A stretch of DNA of 64,000 nucleotides from Paraburkholderia sp. BCC1886 (GTDB taxonomy: Bacteria > Pseudomonadota > Gammaproteobacteria > Burkholderiales > Burkholderiaceae). The DNA is taken from the NCBI RefSeq assembly GCF_900996245.1, contig NZ_CAAJGK010000052.1, positions 248,001 to 312,000 of the forward strand. Reading direction: 5' to 3'. Below are positions 27,570 through 37,153 of the stretch, piece by piece (positions within the stretch are counted from its first letter, which is position 1; every line of letters begins with the position of its first letter). A program made the position numbers and the translations under genes. The notes beneath the pieces are model-generated. The model was given only the letters and a program-made list of their open reading frames with translations. It was not told the origin of the DNA and did not search any database.

Positions 27570-27947
27570 ATGCCCGCGCTGAATCTCGACACCGACCAGG
27601 ACCGGATCGCCGAGCGCGTCAACGAGCCCGATACCCTGTTCGTGGCGTGTCTGTGCGCGGAGTGGTGCGGAACCTGCCGCGACTATCGGGAGACGTTCGA
27701 CAAGCTGGCGGAGCGGCACCCGGAAATCTGTTTCGCATGGATCGACATCGAAACCCATGCGGACCGTTTCGACGATCTGGACGTCGAGAATTTCCCGACC
27801 ATCCTGATCGAAGACTCGAACACGACGCGCTTTTTCGGCACCGTCCTGCCACAGGCGGCGATCGTGGAGCGGATGCTGACCGATCTGAGCGCCGTGCCCG
27901 GCGTGATCGGTGCGCCTAAATTGCGGCCGGCCTTGACGCTGGCCTGA
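27570..27947 (+). CDS. Thioredoxin-fold protein
   Basis: A 125-residue single-domain thioredoxin-like protein with the redox motif WCGTC at about residues 32-36 and the cis-proline in NFPTILI. No signal peptide, so it should be cytoplasmic. It could be a general disulfide reductase. The CGTC active site and low similarity outside the fold mean its partner cannot be named. It stands between dprA and topB with about 125 and 215 bases of spacing. Confidence 0.88.
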   Translation: MPALNLDTDQDRIAERVNEPDTLFVACLCAEWCGTCRDYRETFDKLAERHPEICFAWIDIETHADRFDDLDVENFPTILIEDSNTTRFFGTVLPQAAIVERMLTDLSAVPGVIGAPKLRPALTLA

Positions 27948-28163
27948 CATCACGCGGGGCGCCTTCGGCCTTTGCCGAAGCTCACGCCTGCGGCGAATCG
28001 CGCCACGACGCGAGCGCGCTTTTTCTTGCTCTTGACCCGCCGGCTTCGCGGCGTGTGCTATAAAGCGGTCGTTATTGGGTCGCAAAGGTCGCAAACGAGG
28101 GTGGCGCTCAATTGCAGCGCACTCAAGGCCATCAACCCGCATCTACCAACCTCACATCGAGTC

Positions 28164-30827
28164 ATGTCCAAAGCACTGATCATCGCCGAAAAGCCTTCCG
28201 TCGCGAACGACATCGCGCGCGCTTTGGGCGGTTTTACCAAGCATGACGAATACTACGAAAGCGACGACTACGTCCTTTCCTCGGCAGTCGGCCACTTGCT
28301 GGAAATCGCCGCGCCCGAAGACTACGAAGTCAAGCGCGGCAAGTGGAGTTTCGCCAATCTGCCCGTCATCCCCCCTCATTTCGACCTCAACCCGATCGCG
28401 AAGAGCGAGTCGCGCCTGAAGGTGCTGACCAAGCTGCTCAAGCGCAAGGATGTCGACCGTCTGATCAACGCCTGCGACGCGGGGCGAGAGGGCGAGCTGA
28501 TTTTCCGCCTGATCGCGCAACACGCCAAAGCAAAGCAACCGGTGCAGCGTCTGTGGCTGCAGTCGATGACCGCCGGCTCGATTCGCGACGGCTTCGCCCG
28601 TCTGCGCAGCGACGAAGAAATGCAGCCGCTCGCCGATGCGGCGCGCTGCCGCTCGGAGGCGGACTGGCTAGTCGGCATCAACGGCACGCGCGCAATGACG
28701 GCGTTCAACAGCAAGGGCGGCGGCTTCTTCCTGACCACGGTCGGCCGGGTGCAAACGCCGACGCTGTCCATCGTGGTCGAGCGCGAAGAAAAAATTCGCC
28801 GCTTCGTGCCGCGCGACTATTGGGAAGTGAAGGCGGACTTCGTCTGTGCAGCGGGCTTCTACGAAGGCCGCTGGTTCGATCCGAAATTCAAGCGCGACGA
28901 GTTCGATCCGGAAAAACGCGACTCGCGCCTGTGGGCGCTGCCCGCTGCCGAGACGATCGTCGCCGCCTGTCGCGGCCAGATCGGCACGGTGACGGAAGAG
29001 TCGAAACCGTCCACGCAACTGTCGCCGGCGCTGTTCGATCTGACGAGCCTGCAGCGCGAGGCCAACGGGCGCTTCGGTTTTTCCGCGAAGAACACGCTTG
29101 GTCTCGCCCAGGCGCTGTATGAAAAGCACAAGGTCCTGACCTATCCCCGTACCGACGCGCGCGCGCTGCCGGAAGACTATATGGATACGGTCAAGGAAAC
29201 GCTCGGCATGCTCAAGGAGAGCAACAACTATCTCCCGTATGCTAAGCAGGTACTCGACAAGGGCTGGGTCAAGCCGAACAAGCGCATCTTCGACAACTCC
29301 AAGATCAGCGATCACTTCGCCATCATCCCGACGTCGCAGCCGCCGAAGAACTTGTCCGAACCGGAACAGAAGCTGTACGACCTGGTCGTCAAGCGCTTCC
29401 TGTCGGTATTTTTCCCGGCGGCCGAGTACAAGGTCACCACGCGTATCACCGAAGTGGTCGGCCATCACTTCAAGACCGAAGGCAAGGTGCTGGTCGAGCC
29501 GGGCTGGCTGCAGGTCTACGGTCGCGAAATCAGCGGCGAAGACGCCAACCTCGTGCCGGTACAGAAGGACGAGAAGGTCAAGACGGACAAGATCGCCGCG
29601 CATCAACTGGTAACCAAGCCGCCTGCACGCTACAACGAAGCCACGCTGCTCTCGGCCATGGAAGGCGCGGGCAAACTGGTCGAAGACGACGAGTTGCGCG
29701 AAGCGATGGCCGCCAAAGGTCTCGGTACGCCAGCTACGCGGGCCGCCATCATCGAAGGTCTGCTGGGCGAGAAGTATCTGATCCGCGAAGGCCGCGATCT
29801 GATTCCGACCGCCAAGGCATTCCAGTTGATGACGCTGCTGCGCGGCCTCGGCGTGAAGGAACTGACCGCGCCGGAATTGACCGGCGAGTGGGAATACAAG
29901 TTGTCGCAAATGGAGCGCGGCAACCTGCCGCGCGATGCGTTCATGCAGGAAATCGCCCGCATGACGCAGACCATCGTCAAGCGCGCGAAGGAATACGATT
30001 CCGACACGATCCCCGGCGATTACGCGACGTTACAGACGCCGTGTCCGAATTGCGGCGGTCAGGTGAAGGAAAACTACCGGCGCTTCGCCTGTTCGAAATG
30101 CGAGTTTTCGATTTCGAAGATTCCCGGCGGCCGTCAGTTCGAAATTCCGGAGGTCGAAGAGCTGTTGCAGAACAAGACGATCGGGCCGCTGTCGGGTTTC
30201 CGCAGCAAGATGGGCCGGCCGTTCTCCGCGATTCTCAAGCTGTCGCTCGACGACGAGATCAAGAACTACAAGCTCGAGTTCGACTTCGGTCAGGACACGG
30301 GCGGCGAGGACGGCGAACCGCCGGACTTCTCCGACCAGCAGTCGGTGGGCGCGTGTCCGAAGTGCAAGGGCCGCGTGTTCGAGCACGGCATGAGCTATGT
30401 CTGCGAGAACTCGGTCGCCAATCCGAAGACGTGCGATTTCCGCTCGGGCAAGGTGATCCTGCAACAGGAAATTGCCCGCGAGCAGATGTCCAAGCTGCTG
30501 GAAGAAGGCCGCACCGACCTGCTGACGAACTTCAAGTCGTCGCGCACGGGCCGCAACTTCAAGGCGTTCCTCGTCAAGCAGAGCGACGGCAAGATCGGCT
30601 TCGAGTTCGAGAAGAAGGAGCCGTCCGCGAAAACCGCGGCGAAGACCGCTGCTGCGAAGTCGGCGGCCAAGGCGGCACCGGACGCCGGAACGGAGTCGGA
30701 AGACGGTGACGTTGCGGTGAAGGCGGCGCCAGCCGCAAAGAAGGTGGCGGCGAAGAAAGCACCGGCCAGGACGGCAGCGGCGAAGAAAGCGCCGGCTAAA
30801 AAGGTCGCACGTAAGACGGGCACGTAG
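28164..30827 (+). CDS. topB: DNA topoisomerase III
   Basis: An 887-residue type IA topoisomerase that decatenates DNA. The TOPRIM domain starts ALIIAEKPSVANDIA and has the acidic DAGREGELI motif. The active-site tyrosine is in LTYPRTDARALP at about residue 325. Two C-terminal four-cysteine zinc modules are visible (CPNC...CSKC and CPKC...C). The last ~70 residues are a Lys/Ala-rich basic tail, a common DNA-binding extension in Burkholderia topoisomerases. I chose ATG 28164 (MSKALIIAEKPS); the frame is open upstream but not conserved. Confidence 0.96.
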   Translation: MSKALIIAEKPSVANDIARALGGFTKHDEYYESDDYVLSSAVGHLLEIAAPEDYEVKRGKWSFANLPVIPPHFDLNPIAKSESRLKVLTKLLKRKDVDRLINACDAGREGELIFRLIAQHAKAKQPVQRLWLQSMTAGSIRDGFARLRSDEEMQPLADAARCRSEADWLVGINGTRAMTAFNSKGGGFFLTTVGRVQTPTLSIVVEREEKIRRFVPRDYWEVKADFVCAAGFYEGRWFDPKFKRDEFDPEKRDSRLWALPAAETIVAACRGQIGTVTEESKPSTQLSPALFDLTSLQREANGRFGFSAKNTLGLAQALYEKHKVLTYPRTDARALPEDYMDTVKETLGMLKESNNYLPYAKQVLDKGWVKPNKRIFDNSKISDHFAIIPTSQPPKNLSEPEQKLYDLVVKRFLSVFFPAAEYKVTTRITEVVGHHFKTEGKVLVEPGWLQVYGREISGEDANLVPVQKDEKVKTDKIAAHQLVTKPPARYNEATLLSAMEGAGKLVEDDELREAMAAKGLGTPATRAAIIEGLLGEKYLIREGRDLIPTAKAFQLMTLLRGLGVKELTAPELTGEWEYKLSQMERGNLPRDAFMQEIARMTQTIVKRAKEYDSDTIPGDYATLQTPCPNCGGQVKENYRRFACSKCEFSISKIPGGRQFEIPEVEELLQNKTIGPLSGFRSKMGRPFSAILKLSLDDEIKNYKLEFDFGQDTGGEDGEPPDFSDQQSVGACPKCKGRVFEHGMSYVCENSVANPKTCDFRSGKVILQQEIAREQMSKLLEEGRTDLLTNFKSSRTGRNFKAFLVKQSDGKIGFEFEKKEPSAKTAAKTAAAKSAAKAAPDAGTESEDGDVAVKAAPAAKKVAAKKAPARTAAAKKAPAKKVARKTGT

Positions 30828-30873
30828 CCTGTCGGGTGGCTCGCGGCGGGCCACCTCCAAAGTTAAAGGGATC

Positions 30874-30914
30874 AAAAAAAGGCGCAGTCACTTGAAAGTG
30901 ACTGCGCCTTTTTT
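30874..30914. terminator. Bidirectional terminator between topB and the LysR gene
   Basis: A 12-bp perfect stem (GGCGCAGTCACT...AGTGACTGCGCC, 30881-30908) with a TGAA loop is flanked by AAAAAAA on the left and TTTTTT on the right. It can terminate topB on the plus strand and the LysR gene on the minus strand. Confidence 0.9.
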
Positions 30915-30953
30915 CTTATCCGCCGCCGTGACGACAACCCGGCGACCCCAGCC

Positions 30954-32060
30954 TTACAACGCCGATGGCGCCGACGAGCGCGGCACCGGCAGCGTCACCG
31001 TCTTCGCGAGCGTCTTGGGCAGTGGCGATAACTCGCTGTCCAGAAGCCGCGAGAGCGGCTCAGCGCCGTCGAATGCTTCCGGCGGCATGTGGCTGGTGGA
31101 ATCGAACGCGGGGGACGTGGCGGCCCGACCCAGACCGTCGGCGATCCATTGTTCGCCGAGCAGGCTGTTCGGCGTCTGGCTGAAATGCTCGACCAGATGA
31201 TCGATGAACGTGCGCACCTTGGCCGGCAAGTGACGCCGGCTCGGATACGCAATGTTGATCTCGACCTGCGGCAAACGGTAGTCGCCCAACAGACGCACGA
31301 GTCGGCCGCGCGTCATGTCGCGACCAATCAGATAACTCGGCAGGATCGCGATGCCCATTCCGAGCAGCGCGAATTGCCGCAGCATTTCCGTGTTGTTCGC
31401 CACGATCACGTTCGACGGCCGCACGCGCACCTCGCCTTCCGGGCCGGTGAACACGCGCTCGTCGCCCCAATATTCGGACGGCAGACTCAAACAGGGATGT
31501 TCCAGCAGATGTTCGGGACGCGTCGGAATGCCGTGTTTGTCCAGATATGCAGGTGTCGCGCACACCGTCATGCAGCCGGTGGTGAGCCGCCGGGTGACGA
31601 TGCTCGCGCTGCGCATCTGCCGCGCGATCACCACGCCGACGTCGAAACCTTCTTCGACCAGATCGACCTGACGGTCGACCAGCGTCACATCGGGGATAAC
31701 TTTGGGATAGCGCTCCGCGTAGGTCTGCAGCACGGGCGCGAGATTATGCAAACCGAACACGACCGGCGCGACGATGCGCAACGTGCCGACCGGCTCATGA
31801 TTGCGCGCCACGACCATCTGTTCGACGTCTTCGAGCTCGTCGAGAATCTGGCGCGCCCTTTCGAGATACACCTGACCGGATTCGGTCAGGGACAAACTGC
31901 GGGTAGTGCGGTTGAGCAGTCGCGTACCGAGCCGGCCTTCGAGGTCGGCGACATGACGGGTAGCCACTGCGTTGGAAATGTCCATCGCGCTAGCAGCGCG
32001 GGCGAAACTGCCGAGATCCGCCACTTTGACGAAAACTCGCATCGACTGCAAATGATCCAT
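30954..32060 (-). CDS. LysR-family transcriptional regulator with long C-terminal tail
   Basis: A 368-residue regulator. The winged helix-turn-helix (about 1-60) reads MDHLQSMRVFVKVADLGSFARAA, and the effector-binding domain spans about 90-295 in the style of the DmlR/AaeR group. Typical LysR proteins are about 300 residues. Here about 70 extra residues follow the effector domain (from about SQTPNSLLGEQW), rich in Ser, Pro and Ala. No divergent target gene is adjacent, since pckG upstream is on the same strand, so the regulon is unknown. Confidence 0.9.
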   Translation of the reverse strand: MDHLQSMRVFVKVADLGSFARAASAMDISNAVATRHVADLEGRLGTRLLNRTTRSLSLTESGQVYLERARQILDELEDVEQMVVARNHEPVGTLRIVAPVVFGLHNLAPVLQTYAERYPKVIPDVTLVDRQVDLVEEGFDVGVVIARQMRSASIVTRRLTTGCMTVCATPAYLDKHGIPTRPEHLLEHPCLSLPSEYWGDERVFTGPEGEVRVRPSNVIVANNTEMLRQFALLGMGIAILPSYLIGRDMTRGRLVRLLGDYRLPQVEINIAYPSRRHLPAKVRTFIDHLVEHFSQTPNSLLGEQWIADGLGRAATSPAFDSTSHMPPEAFDGAEPLSRLLDSELSPLPKTLAKTVTLPVPRSSAPSAL

Positions 32061-32355
32061 AAGACGACTCCTGCCGTGTCACAACTTCCTGACAATTGGT
32101 GAAAACCCAAGGAAGCGAACTTGGAATTCTCCTACGACTCGCGCAATCGTGCAGAAGTTGCCCGCAAAAGCGGAAATATTGTCGATTTTTGTACCATTGT
32201 GCGTCTCAGCAAGGGGCTCGACCACTCATTATTCCGATTCTCGAAACAATATGCTGCAGTGCAGCTTAGATTGCGGCGTTTGTTCCAACAGATGAAAATA
32301 TGCTTGTGTTGGCACTTTGCATGCCGCCGAGCGGCAATCCAAAGCGCCGACGAAC
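32061..32355. other. Non-coding, AT-richer stretch upstream of the LysR gene
   Basis: About 300 bases between the pckG terminator and the LysR start. It is noticeably AT-richer than its surroundings and must hold the LysR promoter. One perfect 6-bp inverted repeat around a central G (32253-32265, GCTGCAGTGCAGC) is present. The open frame crossing it on the plus strand runs into the pckG antisense and has no support. Confidence 0.5.
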
Positions 32356-32379
32356 AAAAAAGCCGCCCGAAGGCGGCTC
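32356..32379 (-). terminator. Rho-independent terminator after pckG
   Basis: On the minus strand AGCCGCC-TTCG-GGCGGCT is followed by TTTTTGT. It is about 25 bases downstream of the pckG stop and has a stable UUCG-type loop. Confidence 0.9.
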
Positions 32380-32403
32380 GTCCGGCAGTGACCGGTCACA
32401 CGA

Positions 32404-34260
32404 TCAGGCGGCAAGCTTCTCGTGAAGCGCACGCTTCGCCTGGGTCAGGGCCAGCGGCAGACCTTGCTGCAGTGTGTCGAACAGCTCTGCATGCAATGCC
32501 AGTTCGTCGCGCCAGGCCTGATCGTCCACCGAGATGACCTGCTCGAACTGCTCACGGCTAAAGTCGAGACCGCTCCAGTCGATGTCCTCGTAGTGCGGCG
32601 ACAACCCGAACGCGTGTTCCTCGCCCTCCGTCGTGCCTTCGATGCGGCCGACCATCCAGCTCAGCACCCGCATGTTTTCGCCGAAACCCGGCCAGACGAA
32701 CTTGCCGTCCGCGCCCTTGCGGAACCAGTTCACGCAGAAAATTTTCGGCAACGTCGCGCCGATCTGCTCCAGACGTTCACCGGTTTTCAACCAATGCGCG
32801 AAATAGTCGCTCATGTTGTAGCCGCAGAACGGCAGCATCGCGAACGGATCGCGGCGCACCACGCCTTGCTGGCCGGCCGCAGCCGCGGTCGTTTCGGAGC
32901 CCATGGTCGCCGCCATGTAGACGCCTTCGACCCAGTTACGCGCTTCGGTGACGAGTGGCACGGTCGTGGAACGACGTCCGCCGAAAATGAACGCGTCGAT
33001 CGCCACGCCCGCCGGGTTTTCCCACTCGGCGTCGATCGACGGACACTGCGACGCGGGCGCGGTGAAGCGCGCGTTCGGATGCGCGGCCTTGCGGCCGCTT
33101 TCCTTCGCGCTGGCGGGCGTCCAGTCCTTGCCCTGCCAGTCGATCAGATGCGCTGGCGGCTCGTCGGTCATGCCTTCCCACCAGACGTCGCCATCGTCCG
33201 TCAGCGCGACGTTCGTGAAGATCACGTTTTCCTTCAGCGTCGCCATTGCGTTGAAGTTGGTTTTCTCGCTGGTGCCCGGCGCGACACCGAAATAGCCGGC
33301 TTCCGGGTTGATCGCGTAGAGACGTCCGTCCTGGCCTGGCTTGATCCACGCGATATCGTCTCCGATCGTGGAAATTTTCCAGCCGTTCAGACCTTGCGGC
33401 GGAATCAGCATCGCGAAGTTAGTCTTGCCGCACGCCGACGGAAACGCCGCCGCGACGTGATGCTTGCGCCCCTGCGGCGAGGTCACACCGAGAATCAGCA
33501 TGTGCTCGGCGAGCCAGCCTTCGTCGCGCCCCATCGTCGATGCGATGCGCAAAGCAAAACACTTTTTGCCGAGCAGCGCATTGCCGCCGTAACCCGAGCC
33601 GTAGCTCCAGATTTCGCGCGTTTCCGGAAAATGAACGATATATTTGGTGTCGTTGCAGGGCCACGGCACGTCGGCCGCGCCCGCTGCGAGCGGCGCGCCC
33701 ACCGAATGCACGCACGGCACGAACTCGCCGTCTTCGCCCAGCACGTCGTACACCTTGCGGCCCATGCGCGTCATGATGCGCATGTTCGTCACCACGTAGG
33801 GACTGTCGCTCAACTCCACGCCGATATGCGCGATCGGCGAACCCAGCGGGCCCATCGAAAACGGCACCACGTACATCGTGCGGCCGCGCATCGCGCCTTC
33901 GAAAAGCCCGTCGAGCGTCGCGCGCATGTCATCCGGCGCGGTCCAGTTATTCGTCGGACCGGCGTCTTCACGACGCTGCGAACAGATGAACGTGCGGTCT
34001 TCGACGCGCGCCACATCAGACGGATCGGACCAGGCGAGATAGGAGTTGGGCCGTTTGGCGGGATTGAGTTTTTTGAGGGTGCCGGCTTCGACCATCTGCG
34101 CGCAGAGGCGGTCGTATTCTTCCTGCGAGCCGTCGCACCAGACAATCTGCTCGGGCTGGGTTTTAGCGGCAACGCGCTGCACCCAGTCGATCAGCTTGCG
34201 GTGTTTGACCCATGCCGGCGCCTCGATAGCGACCGTTCCTTCAAACGAGGGATGATTCAT
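32404..34260 (-). CDS. pckG: Phosphoenolpyruvate carboxykinase (GTP)
   Basis: A 618-residue GTP-dependent PEPCK that converts oxaloacetate to phosphoenolpyruvate, the entry step of gluconeogenesis from C4 acids. The P-loop region is in FPSACGKTNFAML, and the GTP-type active-site cysteine is in this same motif. Metal-binding residues are near TIGDDIAW. Length matches the GTP class rather than the ATP class (about 540). The start has GGAGA eight bases upstream. A strong terminator follows, so it is probably monocistronic. Confidence 0.97.
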   Translation of the reverse strand: MNHPSFEGTVAIEAPAWVKHRKLIDWVQRVAAKTQPEQIVWCDGSQEEYDRLCAQMVEAGTLKKLNPAKRPNSYLAWSDPSDVARVEDRTFICSQRREDAGPTNNWTAPDDMRATLDGLFEGAMRGRTMYVVPFSMGPLGSPIAHIGVELSDSPYVVTNMRIMTRMGRKVYDVLGEDGEFVPCVHSVGAPLAAGAADVPWPCNDTKYIVHFPETREIWSYGSGYGGNALLGKKCFALRIASTMGRDEGWLAEHMLILGVTSPQGRKHHVAAAFPSACGKTNFAMLIPPQGLNGWKISTIGDDIAWIKPGQDGRLYAINPEAGYFGVAPGTSEKTNFNAMATLKENVIFTNVALTDDGDVWWEGMTDEPPAHLIDWQGKDWTPASAKESGRKAAHPNARFTAPASQCPSIDAEWENPAGVAIDAFIFGGRRSTTVPLVTEARNWVEGVYMAATMGSETTAAAAGQQGVVRRDPFAMLPFCGYNMSDYFAHWLKTGERLEQIGATLPKIFCVNWFRKGADGKFVWPGFGENMRVLSWMVGRIEGTTEGEEHAFGLSPHYEDIDWSGLDFSREQFEQVISVDDQAWRDELALHAELFDTLQQGLPLALTQAKRALHEKLAA

Positions 34261-34632
34261 CGACTTGTCTCCGTTCTGATAGCAATAGAAAAACGGTACA
34301 AGCCCAGCGACGCTGCGTGCGAGAGGCGTCGGTTCAACCGGTCGGCGTTTTCGAAGTCCGACGGCTGATCGTGCAGGTCATCGTGGGCTACACAGCGTGT
34401 TCGTGCGGGGCGCCGGCCGCGGCTTCTGCAACCGTCTGTAAAGCGGCTTGCCTCGACACGCAACAAACTGTTAAAAACGTTCTCAATCGGCTTGCCGTAG
34501 CGCTTCCGTTCTTCGCGGCAGCTTCCACGGTAAAGCATCCACCCAGTTCTACATGTGACCTGGGTCACATGGTGGGACAGTCAGCATAACATTCCGTTGC
34601 GCACCGTCATGGTGCCGCCCAAGACACATACC
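34261..34632. other. Divergent regulatory region between pckG and the 2-hydroxyacid dehydrogenase
   Basis: A 372-base intergenic region serving both genes. It contains a perfect CRP-type palindrome near the right end and an AT-rich run around 34450-34490. No supported short gene is visible. The pckG promoter cannot be placed with confidence. Confidence 0.6.
34552..34571. promoter_or_regulatory. Perfect CRP/FNR-family palindrome (TGTGA-N6-TCACA)
   Basis: CATGTGACC and GGTCACATG form a perfect 9-bp inverted repeat with a two-base centre. The core matches the CRP consensus TGTGA-N6-TCACA exactly. A CATAAC at 34585-34590 could be the -10 of the rightward gene, which would put the palindrome near -36 to -41, close to a class II activator position. 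Confidence 0.7.
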
Positions 34633-35646
34633 ATGAAGATTGCCATCCTCGACGACTATCAGGACGCCGTTCGCAAGCTCGATTGCTTCCAGTTGCTGGC
34701 CGACCATGAGGTCAAGGTTTTCAACAACACGGTTCGCGGTCTCGGACAACTCGCCAGCCGTCTTTCGGAAGTCGACGCGCTCGTGCTGATTCGCGAACGC
34801 ACCCGCATCACACCTCAATTGCTCGACAAACTCCCACGTTTGCGCATGATCAGCCAGACGGGCAAGGTGTCGAGCCATATCGATCTGCCCGCCTGTACCG
34901 AGCGCGGCATCGCCGTGCTGGAGGGCACCGGCTCGCCGGTGGCGCCCGCCGAACTGACGTGGGCCCTCATCATGGCGGCGCAGCGGCGCATTCCGCAATA
35001 CGTAGCAAACCTTAAGCAAGGGGCCTGGCAGCAGTCCGGTCTGAAGACGTCGGCGCTACCGCCGAACTTCGGTCTCGGTCAGGTGCTGCGCGGACAGACG
35101 CTGGGTATCTGGGGCTACGGCAAGATCGGCCGGCTGGTTGCCGGTTACGGCAAGGCGTTCGGCATGAACGTCCTGATCTGGGGCCGCGAGCATTCGCGCG
35201 AAGCCGCGCGCGCCGACGGCTATGGCGTCGCCGAAAGCCGCGAGGCGCTGTTCGAACAGAGCGATGTGCTGTCGCTGCATCTGCGGATGCATGACGACAC
35301 GCGCGGCATCGTCAAACAGGAAGATCTGCTGCGGATGAAGCCGACGGCCTTGCTGGTGAACACCAGCCGCGCCGAACTGCTCGAAGAAAACGCGTTGTTG
35401 AACGCGCTGTCGCACAACCGTCCGGGCCTCGTCGCCATCGACGTGTACGAGAGCGAGCCGATTCTGCAAGGCTACAGTTTGCTGCGCATGGAGAACGTGA
35501 TCTGCACGCCGCACATCGGCTACGTGGAGCGCGAGAGCTACGAGCAGTATTTCACCGCCGCATTCAACAACATCCTCGCATTCGATGCCGGCGATACCGC
35601 CAGCGTGGCCAATCCCGAGGCGTTGCAAGGCGGTCGCAGACGGTAA
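34633..35646 (+). CDS. D-2-hydroxyacid dehydrogenase family protein
   Basis: A 337-residue NAD(P)-dependent dehydrogenase. The nucleotide-binding Rossmann motif is GIWGYGKIGRLVAGYGKAFG at about residues 157-176. The catalytic Arg (NTSRAELL), Glu (DVYESEPI) and His (CTPHIGYV) are all present. The family includes phosphoglycerate, glycerate and hydroxypyruvate dehydrogenases, and the substrate here is open. I chose ATG 34633 (MKIAILDDYQDAV), which is where the conserved fold begins. It sits downstream of the CRP-type palindrome and is convergent with the patatin gene. Confidence 0.88.
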   Translation: MKIAILDDYQDAVRKLDCFQLLADHEVKVFNNTVRGLGQLASRLSEVDALVLIRERTRITPQLLDKLPRLRMISQTGKVSSHIDLPACTERGIAVLEGTGSPVAPAELTWALIMAAQRRIPQYVANLKQGAWQQSGLKTSALPPNFGLGQVLRGQTLGIWGYGKIGRLVAGYGKAFGMNVLIWGREHSREAARADGYGVAESREALFEQSDVLSLHLRMHDDTRGIVKQEDLLRMKPTALLVNTSRAELLEENALLNALSHNRPGLVAIDVYESEPILQGYSLLRMENVICTPHIGYVERESYEQYFTAAFNNILAFDAGDTASVANPEALQGGRRR

Positions 35647-35669
35647 GCGGCCGAAGTTCGCGTTTTGTT

Positions 35670-36551
35670 TTAGCGAGCCTCGTGCGCGCCGGTTTCGAGT
35701 AGAGCCGGCATGCGCTCGAGGAAAGTCTCCCCGTCGACGCGCCCCAGGTTGTACGCATGCGCCATCTGCGACGGGCTCGTGTAGTCCCAGCTCGAGATCG
35801 GCACCTTACGCGACGGTTGCACATACAGCCGTTGCTGCGCGCCGTGCGGCACGACGAACATCTGCGGCCGCGGGTAAATGCGGGTGACCATCACCAGTAC
35901 GTTGCCGGGCGCTTCGGCGTCGAGCGCGCCGACCGGCACGTTGTCCACCATCCCGCCGTCCAGCACGGGCCGGCCGTTGCGCCGCAGAACCGGGGTGAAC
36001 GGCGGCGTGCTCGACGATTGCAGGATCAGGTCGGCGAGATCCTCGACGCTCGTACAGTCTTGCGCGCGCACGAATTCCGGATGAAACCCGAGCGTCTGTC
36101 CCAGGGTGGGATGCAAGGTCTTGCGCACGTATTTTTCGATGTTGTACGCAATCAGGCCGGCGGCCACCGCGCTGCGCGCGCCGAGCCAGCGCGGCAGATG
36201 CGATACGCCGATGCGGATCTCCGGCGCGTCGGCCGCCGCCAGCGTGGCGAACTTCTCGCCGTAGATGTCCAGTAGCGCCTGCCGGTAGATGCGGTAGTGC
36301 GGAAACACCGATTCGCCGCGCAGCAGGTTGCCCCAATAGGCGTTGCGGGTGTTATGGCGCAGCGCCTCTTCGTAATAGCGCATCACCCATTCGGAATTGC
36401 TCGTGTAGAGCATGCACGCGGTGGCCGCGCCCGCCGAAATTCCGGTGATGACGCGCGGACGAATATGCAGCGCCGGTTGCACGACGTCCCAAAACCCCGC
36501 CTGCCACCAGCAGCGGTTGCCGCCGCCGGCGAATACGACCTGATCGAACAT
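35670..36551 (-). CDS. Patatin-like phospholipase
   Basis: A 293-residue patatin-domain protein. The oxyanion-hole glycine run is FAGGGNRCWWQAG at the N-terminus, the nucleophile Ser is in GISAGAATA, and the catalytic Asp is in LDGGMVDNVPV. The serine-aspartate dyad is thus intact. No signal peptide is evident, so it should act on the cytoplasmic face. Start at ATG 36551 (MFDQVVFAGGG); the upstream frame runs into the thioesterase gene. Substrate could be phospholipid or another acyl ester. Confidence 0.88.
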   Translation of the reverse strand: MFDQVVFAGGGNRCWWQAGFWDVVQPALHIRPRVITGISAGAATACMLYTSNSEWVMRYYEEALRHNTRNAYWGNLLRGESVFPHYRIYRQALLDIYGEKFATLAAADAPEIRIGVSHLPRWLGARSAVAAGLIAYNIEKYVRKTLHPTLGQTLGFHPEFVRAQDCTSVEDLADLILQSSSTPPFTPVLRRNGRPVLDGGMVDNVPVGALDAEAPGNVLVMVTRIYPRPQMFVVPHGAQQRLYVQPSRKVPISSWDYTSPSQMAHAYNLGRVDGETFLERMPALLETGAHEAR

Positions 36552-36589
36552 CCTGTTTTGTTTCCTCTTGGAGCGCTGCCGCCGGCCAG

Positions 36590-36994
36590 TCAGTTGAGCA
36601 GCGCGTAGGTCGTGGTGGCGTGGACGGCCATGTTGCCGGCATCGTCGAATAACTCGACTTCGCCGAATACCAGATTGCGCCCCATGCGCAGCACGCGCGC
36701 GGTAATAACCACGTCGCCATTGCGGACGGCGCGCATGAAGCTGATGTTCAGCGAGACGGTGCTCATGGGTTTGAAGCCGCCGAGTGCGGCGGAAATGGCC
36801 ACGACCATCGCGGTGTCGGCCGCGGCCATGAAAACCTGCCCGCAGATCACGCCGCCGGAATGACGGAGGCCGCCGGCGAACGGCAGGCGCAGTGTCGCGC
36901 TCTCTTCGTCGACGCTGACGGGCGTCAGCGCCAGCGAGCGAACCCACGGCGCGAGAATGCGGTCGAGCAATTCGGTGATCTCTTTCTCATCCAT
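36590..36994 (-). CDS. PaaI-type hotdog thioesterase
   Basis: A 134-residue single hotdog-fold protein of the PaaI/4-hydroxybenzoyl-CoA thioesterase type. The HSGGVICGQVFMAAADTAMVVA stretch holds the helix and catalytic Asp/Glu region. Such enzymes hydrolyse small or aromatic acyl-CoAs. I chose ATG 36994 (MDEKEITELLDRIL). It is 38 bases upstream of the patatin gene on the same strand, so the two acyl hydrolases are probably co-transcribed. Confidence 0.88.
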   Translation of the reverse strand: MDEKEITELLDRILAPWVRSLALTPVSVDEESATLRLPFAGGLRHSGGVICGQVFMAAADTAMVVAISAALGGFKPMSTVSLNISFMRAVRNGDVVITARVLRMGRNLVFGEVELFDDAGNMAVHATTTYALLN

Positions 36995-37153
36995 GGCGGT
37001 TCCCGGTGGAAAGCCGCGACGCTGCGCGCGGCAAAAGTCTCGCGACATGATACCGGGACGTCGGGCGCTATAGCGGGTTCGGTTGACGCGGTAGGCAACT
37101 GAAAGCCACCTGACTGAGGACGAGGATATTTTTAAGAAATCTGTTAAAGGGTC

